NCBI GenBank assembly: GCA_902461815.1
Contig: CABPZE010000002.1
Coordinates: 186,001 to 250,000 of the forward strand
From: CAG-390 sp003523225
GTDB lineage: Bacteria > Bacillota > Clostridia > Oscillospirales > CAG-272
Direction: 5' to 3'
Length of the DNA: 64,000 nucleotides
Shown: positions 32,666 through 41,901 of the stretch, in pieces
Layout of the letters: every line of letters starts with the position of its first letter
Numbering within the stretch: the stretch's first letter is position 1
The notes under the pieces: generated by a model
Database searches by the model: none
What the model was told of the DNA's origin: nothing
Seen by the model: only the letters and a program-made list of their open reading frames with translations
Made by a program: the position numbers and the translations under genes

Positions 32666-35600
32666 TTTTTCCTCTTTTCAGACGATGAGCGCTTTTTTCT
32701 GATACCCAGCACTCCAAGCAATGCGGCAACACCTCCGGATACTGCCGCAGAAGCCGCAGCAATAGCCGCCGCCTCGCCGTCGGTAAGACGGAGGCGTTCC
32801 TTGCGCGCATTGCGCTTTGCGTCGGTTTTGTCGTCCTTTTTCTTCTGACGCGTTTCCTTTCTCGTGGGAACAGCAGAAAATTCGTTTCTCGTCTGCTCGT
32901 CCGTAAACAGCCCCGGGGTCGGGTCGTAAAGTCCGAGAGGCGAGGAGGCAACAGAAAGACCTGCGAGCTTTACATATCTGCGTGCGCGTCCGTGATGCGC
33001 TTCGCCGTCAAATGTCGCGCCATAATTCCAGTGGACGCGGGACACGACCTCGCCGTCAAGCACCAGATCAAGACGTCTTCCAAAGGGTGAGGATGAGGTA
33101 ATATGCTTATCGCATATGATGAGATCTTTACCTTCCACAAGAGCTGTTCCGTATCTTTCGTTGAAATCATCTACGGTAAGGTCTGAATTTTCATATCTTA
33201 CCCAAACGGTAAGACCGGAACGCGGCGGGAGCTTCACATCCGCCGGGAAGGTCCAGCATCTTTCCTCATACGGCGGCTTTCCGGTTTTGGTCCATAACCG
33301 GAACGATGCTCCGCCGAGATCCAGCTCGCGCGGTGAAGAATTGTAAACCGAAACGTACGGGAAGGGGTCGGACACCGTAACTCCGTCACGTTCAAGCGGC
33401 ATACTGCACGGCAGCACCTCCGTGACGGTTACAGGTGAGATAAATGTGCTCACAGTTGCCGAGGTATGCTTCTTTCCGGCAATATCTGCGGTAACGACAG
33501 CACTCAGACGTCTTGCGCCGGACAGCTCCGGGAAGGAGCGGCTGACTTTCAGCGTTTTTCCCGCCGGCAGCTTGCCGCAGTGTACTGTGGAATACGGTTC
33601 GGTATTCTGAAGTTCAAAGCCCGATACAGCTCCGAGGTAAAAGTCCACACGCACATTTTCCGCCGTCTCCGATCCGCCGTTTGTAAGACGAAGCTTTGCC
33701 GACGCTCCGCGGTCGGGATTGTAGGATGCGCCAAGCTCCGGCGCACCAAGCGTAAGCGCAGAACGGTGATCTATCCACACCGGAGCTGTTACCGAATACT
33801 GCTTCGGCGCAGTAATACGGAGATAATAGTAATCAAAATCGGGGGCAAGGACAGGCTTCCACTCAAAGTGCTTCAGCACTCCGGCGTTACGCACAGCTAC
33901 CACGATGTTATCCTCGGCAACTATCTCGACCTTTCCGATGCCGCGCTCATTTTCGGTGGAGATAGAAATATCAAAGCAAAGTCGATCGGGATCTTCAAGG
34001 TGTGAGCCAAGCCATTTTCCGTTCACGCGGTATTTTATTTTAAGCGTAGGCTCGGATGCCGTATATGTGCGGCGGGCGCGGAAAGCGTCCATAATATTGT
34101 CGCGGGTCAGCGAGGGCGCTAAAACAAAACCGATCTGTGGCTGTGCGGTCGTCCAGTTGGGCGAATGATTGTCCTCATTCGACACCGGAGCGGCGTGCCA
34201 GCCTGCGGCAAGCTGAGCCGCATATTCAAGGTCGTAAGCCGAGCTGCGTATTTCGGCAAGGCAGACCTTTTTGTCGACGGAGTCGGTTCGGAAGGCGTAC
34301 TCGTCAAAATTGCCCCATGCAAGTCCCGGATGATTGAACATGGCAACAGCGTCCGGGTCGGCTTCAAGCTTGCGGTAAAGCTCCGGCATGGACGTTTCGT
34401 AAATCTGATGCTCGATCTTTCTGCTGCCTATTACGTTCATATGTCCCCAGTAGCCGCACATCATGTTCCAGGTCATCTCATAGCCCCAGAGCGCGGCAAA
34501 TCTGCCGGGATCATCATAGCGGTCGGCGGTCTCTATCAGGCTGTCCGCAGAACCGGAATGATAATGTGAGTGTTCCGTGACCGCAAAATAGTCCACACCG
34601 CCCACATCGCGGGCATATTTGTAGGCGTCGTCGGGAGTTCCCGTTCCGTCAGAAGCTCCGGTGTGACAGTGTACCTCGCCGCGGTAAGCGTTAAGCTCGC
34701 TCAGGTCGGAGACCGAAAAGCTCACGCGCTTTACCGTGTGATTGCCAAGCATATCGCAAAGCTCAAGCCGCAGCCTGTGCTCGCCTACCGCAAAGGGCTT
34801 GGGGGGATCGTAGCTCATCCGCACTGCGCTCCATTCGGCGCGCCCGGTAAGCTCCTTATCATCTATGAACAGCCGACACTCGGAAAGCTTAACACCAGAA
34901 ATATCGTAAAAATCCGCCCACACCGGCGTTCCGGCGTTTATGTCGTATGCGTATTTTGAGGTCGGATGAATGCCAAGCACCCGCGGGCCGACGTTATCGT
35001 ACACTGCGGCGCTGAGTTTTGTCGCAAGCGCGACCTCTCGTGTGCCATCGGAGGCATGGAGCGAATAAACAAGCCGTGTAAGGCGCTCGATAATATTTAA
35101 CGGAATAACGGCGTGATACAAGCCGTCGTCCTGCTCGTGCGCAGGAATGCGCATTTTATCCCCGCCCTCAAGCGTAAGCATGACCCATGCTGAGGAGACG
35201 GGACGGCATGCGTCGGTGGGGACTGCGGCAAAGGTTATCTCATGCACCGCATCTCCGAGATATACGGCGTCGGCGGGAGCCACCGGAAGGATAACAGGGA
35301 GAGACGCCGAGGGGTCAAGCACTCCCTGACCTTCATCAAATGTTCCGGGGGTGGCATACGAAGCGTGAGCAATATTCACTGCTTCGGACGGACGGCGGAC
35401 GTCCACGGTCCAGACGGAGGAACGGCGCACCGGGCAGTCCCATTCTCCCCACACGTTGTTGTAGGTCAGCGAGTACACCGCCGCGTCGGCATCCGCACCG
35501 CGCGGAACAAGATAAAGCGTGCAGGGTGAGTAGTCGGTGGGCAGCTCCGGGAGTCCCCGGAGATACACCTTCTCTCCGCTCTCGGGGTCTGTTTCGCGGG

Positions 35601-36300
35601 GATCGATCGGCATTATCCTGACCGAACCGGGATCAAGCTCCGGCACGGGCGGGCGATACATTCCGTTCATCGCATCGCAGAAATCAGCCGGAGTAGTATA
35701 ATCACGCGCGTCAGTCCCGACCTTGAAATTGCGCTTGTAAAGCGGCCACCAGACCGCGACCTCACCTGCGCGGAGAATATTCTCCCCCTCGCGCGGCGAC
35801 AGCGGCAGGCGCTTGGGAGCTGCAGCGTCCTGCGGCATGATAAGCAATTCCCAGCCGTAAAGGTCGACGTCTGCCCCGCCGGTATTGTACAGCTCAAGGT
35901 ACGAGGTGACGTTTTTATCCTTGGGGCGGTTGAATATCTCGGTAATAATGAAGGGAGGAAGCGCCGGGAGCTTCACGATATCAAGAAGGTATTCCCCGCG
36001 GCATCCGCCGCCCTCAATTACGTACCTGAGCTTTCCTTCCGTCATAAGCGCGGCGGGTATGCGGCAGGAATATATCTCAAATCTGCGCCCGTTGTTTTCA
36101 AAGGAATCACACGGAGTCATAGCGAGCTTCTCTGAACCGCCGGGAGCGGAAAGTGAAAGCTCCAGCCGTGAGGGAAGTCCGCATTCGGGGCAGCTCTGCG
36201 GACGCTCTATCGCCGCAGCTATGTCATGCCCATGTCCCGCAGGCGCGAAAGCGGCAGGCGAATGCAGCAGCACAAGACCGGATCTGTCGTTAATGTTCAT
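32662..36300 (-). CDS. large PHP-domain protein flanked by lamin-tail-like domains
   Basis: 1212 residues. An N-terminal lamin-tail-like domain (about 115-230; IITEIFNRPKDKNVTSYLELYN) and a beta-sandwich region are followed by a PHP phosphoesterase (about 538-740) with metal motifs YRGEVHCHTGASDGTGTPDD and FAVTEHSHYH, GHMNVIG and NHPGLAWG, and a histidine near EDNHSPNW. A second lamin-tail-like domain (about 958-1065; VTVTEVLPCSMP, then a Leu-Gly-rich stretch) precedes a Lys-rich linker, a single hydrophobic helix (about 1175-1198) and a lysine-rich tail. There is no classical signal peptide, so topology is uncertain. PHP enzymes hydrolyse phosphoesters; the substrate here is unknown. The promoter is at 36331-36359. 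Confidence 0.75.
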   Translation of the reverse strand: MNINDRSGLVLLHSPAAFAPAGHGHDIAAAIERPQSCPECGLPSRLELSLSAPGGSEKLAMTPCDSFENNGRRFEIYSCRIPAALMTEGKLRYVIEGGGCRGEYLLDIVKLPALPPFIITEIFNRPKDKNVTSYLELYNTGGADVDLYGWELLIMPQDAAAPKRLPLSPREGENILRAGEVAVWWPLYKRNFKVGTDARDYTTPADFCDAMNGMYRPPVPELDPGSVRIMPIDPRETDPESGEKVYLRGLPELPTDYSPCTLYLVPRGADADAAVYSLTYNNVWGEWDCPVRRSSVWTVDVRRPSEAVNIAHASYATPGTFDEGQGVLDPSASLPVILPVAPADAVYLGDAVHEITFAAVPTDACRPVSSAWVMLTLEGGDKMRIPAHEQDDGLYHAVIPLNIIERLTRLVYSLHASDGTREVALATKLSAAVYDNVGPRVLGIHPTSKYAYDINAGTPVWADFYDISGVKLSECRLFIDDKELTGRAEWSAVRMSYDPPKPFAVGEHRLRLELCDMLGNHTVKRVSFSVSDLSELNAYRGEVHCHTGASDGTGTPDDAYKYARDVGGVDYFAVTEHSHYHSGSADSLIETADRYDDPGRFAALWGYEMTWNMMCGYWGHMNVIGSRKIEHQIYETSMPELYRKLEADPDAVAMFNHPGLAWGNFDEYAFRTDSVDKKVCLAEIRSSAYDLEYAAQLAAGWHAAPVSNEDNHSPNWTTAQPQIGFVLAPSLTRDNIMDAFRARRTYTASEPTLKIKYRVNGKWLGSHLEDPDRLCFDISISTENERGIGKVEIVAEDNIVVAVRNAGVLKHFEWKPVLAPDFDYYYLRITAPKQYSVTAPVWIDHRSALTLGAPELGASYNPDRGASAKLRLTNGGSETAENVRVDFYLGAVSGFELQNTEPYSTVHCGKLPAGKTLKVSRSFPELSGARRLSAVVTADIAGKKHTSATVSTFISPVTVTEVLPCSMPLERDGVTVSDPFPYVSVYNSSPRELDLGGASFRLWTKTGKPPYEERCWTFPADVKLPPRSGLTVWVRYENSDLTVDDFNERYGTALVEGKDLIICDKHITSSSPFGRRLDLVLDGEVVSRVHWNYGATFDGEAHHGRARRYVKLAGLSVASSPLGLYDPTPGLFTDEQTRNEFSAVPTRKETRQKKKDDKTDAKRNARKERLRLTDGEAAAIAAASAAVSGGVAALLGVLGIRKKRSSSEKRKK

Positions 36301-36330
36301 TGCGTTGTATCCTTTCTTTTGTTACCAATA

Positions 36331-36359
36331 ATTATACCACTATAATCCCCCTCCCGCAA
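36331..36359 (-). promoter_or_regulatory. promoter of the PHP-manA operon
   Basis: Minus-strand TTGCGG (36354-36359) and TATAAT (36331-36336), 17-bp spacer; AAAGGA follows before the start codon. Confidence 0.72.
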
Positions 36360-36453
36360 GTAAAAAAGCAGAATTAAAATGAAAAAGATGCCCGTGCCGC
36401 GTTTTTTCGCTTCGGTTTCACGGACGACCGTCATTTTCTGTGGATTTTCGCGC

Positions 36454-36486
36454 AAAAAAGAGCCGGTGCGCATAAAGCACACCAGC
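36454..36486 (-). terminator. terminator of the trx-FTR-nucleoside hydrolase-GH20 operon
   Basis: GCTGGTG(T)GC/GC(G)CACCGGC-type stem (36462-36486) followed by six T residues on the minus strand. Confidence 0.78.
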
Positions 36487-36533
36487 CCCGTATTGCGGAC
36501 ATCAGATCCGCCGGATATTATTCAATAATGTCA

Positions 36534-38411
36534 TCAAAGCAGACCCGCGGTAACGGTAGCGTTCCAGTTGTTGTAGTTTACATACGGCGTGCGGGGATCG
36601 TCCTCCGCTCTGCCGTCGCAGGAAAGCAGAGGCTGTTCAAGCTCCTCGATACGCCCGATCTCACCCGAAAGCCAGCCCTCAAGCCGAAGCGCAGTCGATT
36701 CAAGGCGCGCGCGCAGACCGCCAAGCCGCTGCTCCTGGGATGAAAAGCCGAAGGTCTTGTTTTCGGCATACCACTGAGAGCGGAAGGCTGCGGTGAAAGC
36801 CTCAAGCTTTGAGATCACAACCGGAATATCCTCGTGTGCCAGCCGACGTACCGCCGGGCGGTCACCCGCAAGGTACGCATTGCGTATCCTTACAGTGAGA
36901 TCGCATTTATCCGCAAGCAGATCGCACAAAAGTCCGAGTGTGTTGAACAGATAGCCCCAGCGCTCATCCTTTGCGTGGGTAAGCAGCCGTTCTGCGGCGT
37001 CGGCATAATAATCCGGCGCTTCGGGACCCACATGGCGATCCATAAGTCCCTCAAGCGGGTCATTGAAAAGCAGATATTTGCAGGGGCATACGGGATGCGA
37101 AAGCTCGCCCGGCGCAGTTCCGGGAAGTGCGTTTGGCAGGTCAAGCAGCATCAGCTCGTCAAAGCCCATACCGAACAGTGTGCGGCTGCGCTCCTCAAGC
37201 AGCTCCGCAGGCGCTTCTCCCTGAGTATAGAGCCGCTCGGCAAAGTAAAGCATGGTGGGCAGCGTCGAAAACTGCGACGCCTCTCCTCCGTTGTCGCCCC
37301 ATCCGGTGACTATAACGCTTCCGACTCCGTGCTCGGCGCAGGAATCAAGCTGCAGCTTTGTGGAAGCAAGCGAAAAAGCATTGTGCGGCGCAAAGCCCGA
37401 CCACTTCCATGCTCCCCCGGCAAATATCACGGGATTGTTGAATTTCAGGTGACATTCTATCATGTGATCGAATATCTGACGGTCAAGAGAATAGTAGTCC
37501 CAATATACAAGAGTGACGTTTTCAGGCACTTTAGCCATGATCTCGGGTGCTATCTCGCCCTCGCGGACGCGGTACGCGCCGCCGAACGCCATGCGGAAGA
37601 ACATATCGCTCCACATCATAGGCTCATATCCTATCTCGGCGCAGATCTTTGCAACGCGCTCAAGATGCTCAAGCATTATCTCCGGCGCGGGACGGTAGCC
37701 GTTCCTGCTCAGGTATCTTCCCCGCCCCAGCATATGCGCCTCATCCATACCGATGTTTATGCGTTTTGAACGGAAAAGTCTGCGGCAGGTCTCAAGGCAG
37801 GCGCGTATGAAGGTGTATGTTTTCTCATCCCCGACAAGAAGAATATCCCCGCAGTCCGTCATTGAGCTGAGTCCCGGCCAGCGCAGAGCGGTGGCAAGAT
37901 GCGCCAGCGTCTGCATACAGGGTATCAGCTCGATGCCGAACATATCGGCATAATCGTCTATCTCCTTTATCTCGTCGGCGGAGTATCTGCCGCGCATACG
38001 TCCGAAATACGGATATTCCGGCACCTCGTAGGTGTCCTCCGTGTAAAGCATAAGCGAATCGTACCCCATGGCAGCAAGCAAACGGATCATTTTCTTTGCG
38101 CCGTCAATGCTCAGCACGGCGTTGCGGGAAACATCAGCCATGTAGCAAAGCATTTCCGGCTTTCCGGTTTCGACCTGATCGCCGGATGATATTGCCTTTC
38201 CAAGCAACGAAAGCCCACGGAAAAATTCGTTTTTGCGGCGGTATGTAAGGACAATGCCCTCCTCCCCGCGGCGCAGAGACAGCTCATCCCCCTGTCTTGC
38301 TTCGACTCTCACGCCGGACGCGGAAAGACGCAGTCCAAGCATCGGTGCAATTTCGGAAGCGCCGCGAAGCAGCGATCTATCGGCGCAGATGAGATTTACA
38401 TTTCGTGACAT
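36534..38411 (-). CDS. beta-N-acetylhexosaminidase-like, GH20 family
   Basis: 625 residues. An N-terminal domain (1-85) precedes a TIM barrel with the GH20 mark: INIGMDEAHMLG with D223 and E224 as the catalytic pair for substrate-assisted catalysis. DVSRNAVLSIDGAKKMIRLL and MGYDSLMLYTEDTYEV are also typical. Family members release terminal GlcNAc or GalNAc from glycans and chitin oligomers. No signal peptide is seen, so it probably acts in the cytoplasm. It is the last gene of an operon with thioredoxin, an FTR-like protein and a nucleoside hydrolase. Confidence 0.85.
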   Translation of the reverse strand: MSRNVNLICADRSLLRGASEIAPMLGLRLSASGVRVEARQGDELSLRRGEEGIVLTYRRKNEFFRGLSLLGKAISSGDQVETGKPEMLCYMADVSRNAVLSIDGAKKMIRLLAAMGYDSLMLYTEDTYEVPEYPYFGRMRGRYSADEIKEIDDYADMFGIELIPCMQTLAHLATALRWPGLSSMTDCGDILLVGDEKTYTFIRACLETCRRLFRSKRINIGMDEAHMLGRGRYLSRNGYRPAPEIMLEHLERVAKICAEIGYEPMMWSDMFFRMAFGGAYRVREGEIAPEIMAKVPENVTLVYWDYYSLDRQIFDHMIECHLKFNNPVIFAGGAWKWSGFAPHNAFSLASTKLQLDSCAEHGVGSVIVTGWGDNGGEASQFSTLPTMLYFAERLYTQGEAPAELLEERSRTLFGMGFDELMLLDLPNALPGTAPGELSHPVCPCKYLLFNDPLEGLMDRHVGPEAPDYYADAAERLLTHAKDERWGYLFNTLGLLCDLLADKCDLTVRIRNAYLAGDRPAVRRLAHEDIPVVISKLEAFTAAFRSQWYAENKTFGFSSQEQRLGGLRARLESTALRLEGWLSGEIGRIEELEQPLLSCDGRAEDDPRTPYVNYNNWNATVTAGLL

Positions 38412-38461
38412 AATGTTGCTCCCTCCTGATTCAACCAGATGATAAATATTATATTTTGAAA

Positions 38462-39382
38462 TTATTCAGCCGGACGGTCCTTTTCTGCCAGGTGGCGGAA
38501 AAGATCGGCATATATCGGGTCGCGGCGGATCTTTCTTATGTAAACATAATGCGCTCTTGCCGCGTCAAAAGCGTAACGGCAGTCAGATGTCACGTACGGA
38601 CGCGGAATGGCAACCATCTCAAGAGCCTCGGGTCTGGTTATGCAGGCAACTGCGGTCACATCCCAGATAACCTTTGACCATCCGTAAGGATTCTTTGTAT
38701 ATGCCGCGGTAATATCGCAAAGATAATTGCAAAGCTCGTTTTTGCCGCGCAGATAATACTCCACCTCGGGAATGGTCGTGATAAAGGAGCTGCACACTCC
38801 GTCGCAGGGTATCTGAACCAGCGGAATTCCCGAATCAAATACCACCTGAGCCGCCGGAATATCCTGCTTCAGATTGAATTCCCGGGTATCGGGGCGCTCA
38901 AGGGCGTGTCCGCCCAGCCACACCACCACCGCGCGGTCGCATATGGCAGGCTCCTTTACGATTGCGGACGCCACATTGGTTATCGCGCCGAGCGCAACTA
39001 TCCATACGCGCTCCTCGCTCTCCATGACGGTGCGCACGATATTGTCGCAGGCGTCGGAGGGAACGTACTCGCTCTTTGAGGTCATAAACCGCTCAGAACC
39101 GCGGTAAACCGGGATGCGCTTTGCCATTTCGGGGTCGGTAAGAGCGGTTATATGAAAGATCTCATTATAGCTCTTTTCCATTCCGTCGCCCGCCGACACG
39201 GAGCGGCTGTTAAGGAAGGGGGCTGCGTTAATTGACAGCAGATTCACCTTGTCACCCGACAGCATGGAGTATGCTATTGCGTACTGGTCATCGACCTCGT
39301 TATATGCGTCGGTATCAAGTATAATGTTCTTTTGTGCGCCGTTTTTAAGCTCGGCAATGATCTCGTTTGCGTTTATTTTCAT
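38462..39382 (-). CDS. nucleoside hydrolase (inosine-uridine preferring family)
   Basis: 306 residues. The Ca-binding motif of the family is visible as DTDAYNEVDDQYA near residue 23. It hydrolyses the N-glycosidic bond of ribonucleosides to give ribose and base, for salvage. A further DVTAVACITRPE segment near the C-terminus matches the second Ca ligand region. A TTG three codons upstream would overlap the ribosome-binding site, and the ATG at 39382 lies 11 bases after GGAG, so it is chosen. It is placed between an FTR-like gene and GH20. Confidence 0.9.
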   Translation of the reverse strand: MKINANEIIAELKNGAQKNIILDTDAYNEVDDQYAIAYSMLSGDKVNLLSINAAPFLNSRSVSAGDGMEKSYNEIFHITALTDPEMAKRIPVYRGSERFMTSKSEYVPSDACDNIVRTVMESEERVWIVALGAITNVASAIVKEPAICDRAVVVWLGGHALERPDTREFNLKQDIPAAQVVFDSGIPLVQIPCDGVCSSFITTIPEVEYYLRGKNELCNYLCDITAAYTKNPYGWSKVIWDVTAVACITRPEALEMVAIPRPYVTSDCRYAFDAARAHYVYIRKIRRDPIYADLFRHLAEKDRPAE

Positions 39383-39400
39383 CTTAGACAATGCTCCTGA

Positions 39401-39598
39401 TTATTTTTCCTTATAATAAAGCATACAATGGCAGTAACCCTCAAAATCAGGGTCCTTGACCTGCTCGCGGAATTCGCGGCACATACATTTTGTGTCCTCA
39501 CTGCGCTCGCGCACACAAGGGCAGTAGCCGCCGGTCCGTTTGAGTCCTTCCTTCACCGTTGCCACGACCTCGGCGTTTTCATTAAGTCTTATTTTCAT
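39401..39598 (-). CDS. ferredoxin-thioredoxin reductase catalytic-subunit-like protein
   Basis: 65 residues with C26-P-C28, C38-M-C40 and C56-H-C58, the CPC/CxC/CHC arrangement of the FTR catalytic beta chain. This subunit holds a 4Fe-4S cluster beside a redox disulfide and reduces thioredoxin with electrons from ferredoxin. The spacing between motifs is 9 and 15 residues, differing from the 16 and 8 of the plant/cyanobacterial enzyme. The start overlaps the stop of the thioredoxin gene (ATGA), which strongly suggests the pair works together. No variable FTR subunit is nearby. Confidence 0.82.
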   Translation of the reverse strand: MKIRLNENAEVVATVKEGLKRTGGYCPCVRERSEDTKCMCREFREQVKDPDFEGYCHCMLYYKEK

Positions 39599-39912
39599 TT
39601 CAATGCATCCTCAATGAGCTTAAGCACTCCTGCCTTGTCGCGGTAGCCGCTCGCCGACACAAGAAGCTTGCCGTCTTTTATGACCGCAAGGGTGGGAATA
39701 TATTTTACGGAGAAACGCGCGGCAAGCGCCGGCTCGTCATCCACATTGACCTTGCACACGGTGATGTCGGGTCTTTCCTCTGCGATCTCGGCGATCACGG
39801 GGGCTATCATCTTGCACGGACCGCACCATGTCGCCCAGAAATCAATAAGCACGACGCCCTTTGCGTCCGCCACTACTTTTTCATATGCTCCGGAAGTAAG
39901 ATTTATTTCCAT
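39595..39912 (-). CDS. trxA: thioredoxin
   Basis: 105 residues, the standard length, with active site WCGPC (29-33) and a cis-Pro near YIPTLAVI. It reduces protein disulfides in the cytoplasm. A frame begins at 39972 but the extra 20 residues include the promoter region. The ATG at 39912 lies 13 bases after AAAGGAA. It heads an operon with the FTR-like protein. A conventional NADPH thioredoxin reductase gene is not next to it. Confidence 0.95.
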   Translation of the reverse strand: MEINLTSGAYEKVVADAKGVVLIDFWATWCGPCKMIAPVIAEIAEERPDITVCKVNVDDEPALAARFSVKYIPTLAVIKDGKLLVSASGYRDKAGVLKLIEDALK

Positions 39913-39951
39913 TTTGAAACCGTTCCTTTCTTGGTTTATTATTACGATTTT

Positions 39952-39980
39952 ATTATACAACAAAAAGAACACCCGTGCAA
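39952..39980 (-). promoter_or_regulatory. promoter of the thioredoxin operon
   Basis: Minus-strand TTGCAC (39975-39980) and TATAAT (39952-39957), 17-bp spacer. Confidence 0.8.
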
Positions 39981-40049
39981 CACTTTTTTTATTATTTTAC
40001 AATTCGACGCTCTTATTTGGGCATAAAGTATTAAGATTTTATTTTTCTA

Positions 40050-40078
40050 TTGACAAAAATCCATGGAAATGATAAACT
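40050..40078 (+). promoter_or_regulatory. promoter of the two-repeat surface protein
   Basis: TTGACA (40050-40055) and TAAACT (40073-40078), 17-bp spacer, about 48 bp before the start codon. Confidence 0.7.
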
Positions 40079-40125
40079 ATATTCAGCATATGTTATAATG
40101 CATTTTCAAAGAAAGGAACCCCGCC

Positions 40126-41814
40126 ATGAAAAAAGTTTTGTCTCTCATTCTCACACTGACACTGCTCGTCTCCATGGTCTGCATCGGCACGATCGGAGCA
40201 TCGGCAAACGATCTCTCCAAGACCTATGATGCTGCTGCCGACGGCGATCTGCTTTACGAAGCAAAATTCGGCGAGACCAGCGGCGTTTATCAGCCCTACA
40301 TATTCGGCGCAGGTAAGGAAGAGCACGCCAAGAACCTTGTCGTAACTCCTTCTGCCGACGGCACCGAAGTGTCCTTTGTCCCCTACTCAGGCTCTTCCGG
40401 CAGAGTATTCTACGGAGGAAAAGTTGACGGTCTTACCCTTGGGGCTGACAAGAAGTACACTATCGAACTGGAAATGAAGTTCCCGACCGGCAACGCCGGA
40501 TTCTTCTTCAACATCGGTTCTCCCGTTGCCTACGACCCCGCCTCCACAGACGGAAACAAGGCAATGACCTCCGACCTTGAATACTACAAGTTCTTCGGTC
40601 TCTACGGTCAGACTAAGACCGAGGGAGCATGCTTCACCATGTCCCCTGCTGCAGGCGGCAAGATGCCCGGCGAGTTTGTTTCCGATCCCACCGCTTACAC
40701 CAACATTCCTGACGCCGCACGCGTCGGCAACGAGGTGTACACCAACGTCAGAGTTGAGATCGACGGCTACTTCTATGCCGTATATCTCAACGACGCGCTT
40801 TACGACCAGACGACCATCAACCCCTCTGTCGTAAATGACGCTCCCAATCTTGCTATCACATTCTACTTTTATAATCCTACCGCCACACTCAGCGCCAGGA
40901 ACGTAAAGATATACAAGGGCACTCGCACCGGTGCCGTCTCCGTCCGTGAGGACGCTGCCAACCAGCTGCTCGTTTCCTATGAAGCCGCCAAGATGGGCGA
41001 AAAGCTCTACGACTTCAACTTTGCCGCCACCACCGGTGTATATACCCCCAAGAAGCTTCAGGAGACCACCGGAAAAGCTCCCACTACCGTTACGATCTCC
41101 GACGACGGCAAGTCCGTGACCCTTACCAAGGGAGCGGGAAGCGGCGCAGCTTATTACTGGGGCAGCAATGTCCACGGTCTTAAGATCAGCGACACCACCA
41201 AATACACCTTCACATACAAGGTAAAAACAGTCGGTAAGACAGCCGCCGGTATCGGCTTCAACCTCAGTTGGCCCTACACCACCGACGCTAATTATGCTAC
41301 ACGTCTTAACTTCTACGGCAACTTTAACGACCTCAGCACCACCCTCGGTATGAAATTTGCAAACCATGGCACCAACCTTGACGGTCAGAACTACACCGAC
41401 CTTGCATACGACCTGTTCAGCCCGATGGTTGACGCCGATGGCTTTACCGATGTCGTCATCGAGCTTGACGGTTACAATGCCGCCCTTTACATTGCCGACG
41501 CCACCAAGAACGGCGAGCTGACCCTGTTCAGATCCGTCGCCCTTACCGCCGATAATTACAAAAAGGCTGATGACGTTGCTCTGTGGCTCTACATCTATAA
41601 CGGAGAGCGCGAGATCACACTTAAGGATTGCTCGCTCTACAAGGGTCTGACCGTAAGCGAAACTTACCCCGACGATCCCGGCACGACCGAGACTCCCATT
41701 GATCCTCCTTCTCCCTCCACCGGCGACTTCAGCTTTGCTGTTGCCGTTGCAGTCGCTTCTGTCGCTCTCATTTCCCTTGCGGCAGTTGTCGTTCTGAGAA
41801 AGAAAGAAAACTGA
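40126..41814 (+). CDS. secreted two-repeat surface protein with C-terminal anchor
   Basis: 562 residues. It has a signal peptide (1-27: MKKVLSLILTLTLLVSMVCI, then ASA-N cleavage-like). Two homologous beta-rich domains follow, one at about 39-265 and one at about 284-520; both begin with a DGDLLYEAKF/MGEKLYDFNF type strand and a GVYxP motif. A Pro/Thr linker (PGTTETPIDPP) leads to SPSTGD, a hydrophobic helix and RKKEN. This layout is a sortase-type sorting signal, although the motif is SPSTG rather than LPXTG. The repeats resemble carbohydrate-binding lectin-like folds; I cannot name a family. A strong hairpin follows. Confidence 0.7.
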   Translation: MKKVLSLILTLTLLVSMVCIGTIGASANDLSKTYDAAADGDLLYEAKFGETSGVYQPYIFGAGKEEHAKNLVVTPSADGTEVSFVPYSGSSGRVFYGGKVDGLTLGADKKYTIELEMKFPTGNAGFFFNIGSPVAYDPASTDGNKAMTSDLEYYKFFGLYGQTKTEGACFTMSPAAGGKMPGEFVSDPTAYTNIPDAARVGNEVYTNVRVEIDGYFYAVYLNDALYDQTTINPSVVNDAPNLAITFYFYNPTATLSARNVKIYKGTRTGAVSVREDAANQLLVSYEAAKMGEKLYDFNFAATTGVYTPKKLQETTGKAPTTVTISDDGKSVTLTKGAGSGAAYYWGSNVHGLKISDTTKYTFTYKVKTVGKTAAGIGFNLSWPYTTDANYATRLNFYGNFNDLSTTLGMKFANHGTNLDGQNYTDLAYDLFSPMVDADGFTDVVIELDGYNAALYIADATKNGELTLFRSVALTADNYKKADDVALWLYIYNGEREITLKDCSLYKGLTVSETYPDDPGTTETPIDPPSPSTGDFSFAVAVAVASVALISLAAVVVLRKKEN

Positions 41815-41847
41815 GCCTCACATCTTACTGAATAACCAATAACCCCA

Positions 41848-41886
41848 GGGGTGTTAAAAAATTCCTTCTGAATTTTTTAACACCCC
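41848..41886. terminator. strong bidirectional terminator
   Basis: A 17-bp perfect inverted repeat (41848-41864 and 41870-41886), rich in G then A, with a 5-base loop. Confidence 0.85.
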
Positions 41887-41901
41887 AAACGACATTGGTC
41901 T

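Noticed and set aside
36834..37769. Plus-strand frame of 311 codons
   Set aside because: It is antisense to the GH20 gene with catalytic D223/E224; no protein features of its own.
40387..41367. Open frame of about 326 codons on the minus strand, opposite the surface protein
   Set aside because: It is fully antisense to a well-supported gene with a promoter, ribosome-binding site and signal peptide. Its Gly/Val-rich content is a shadow of the codon bias of the plus gene.
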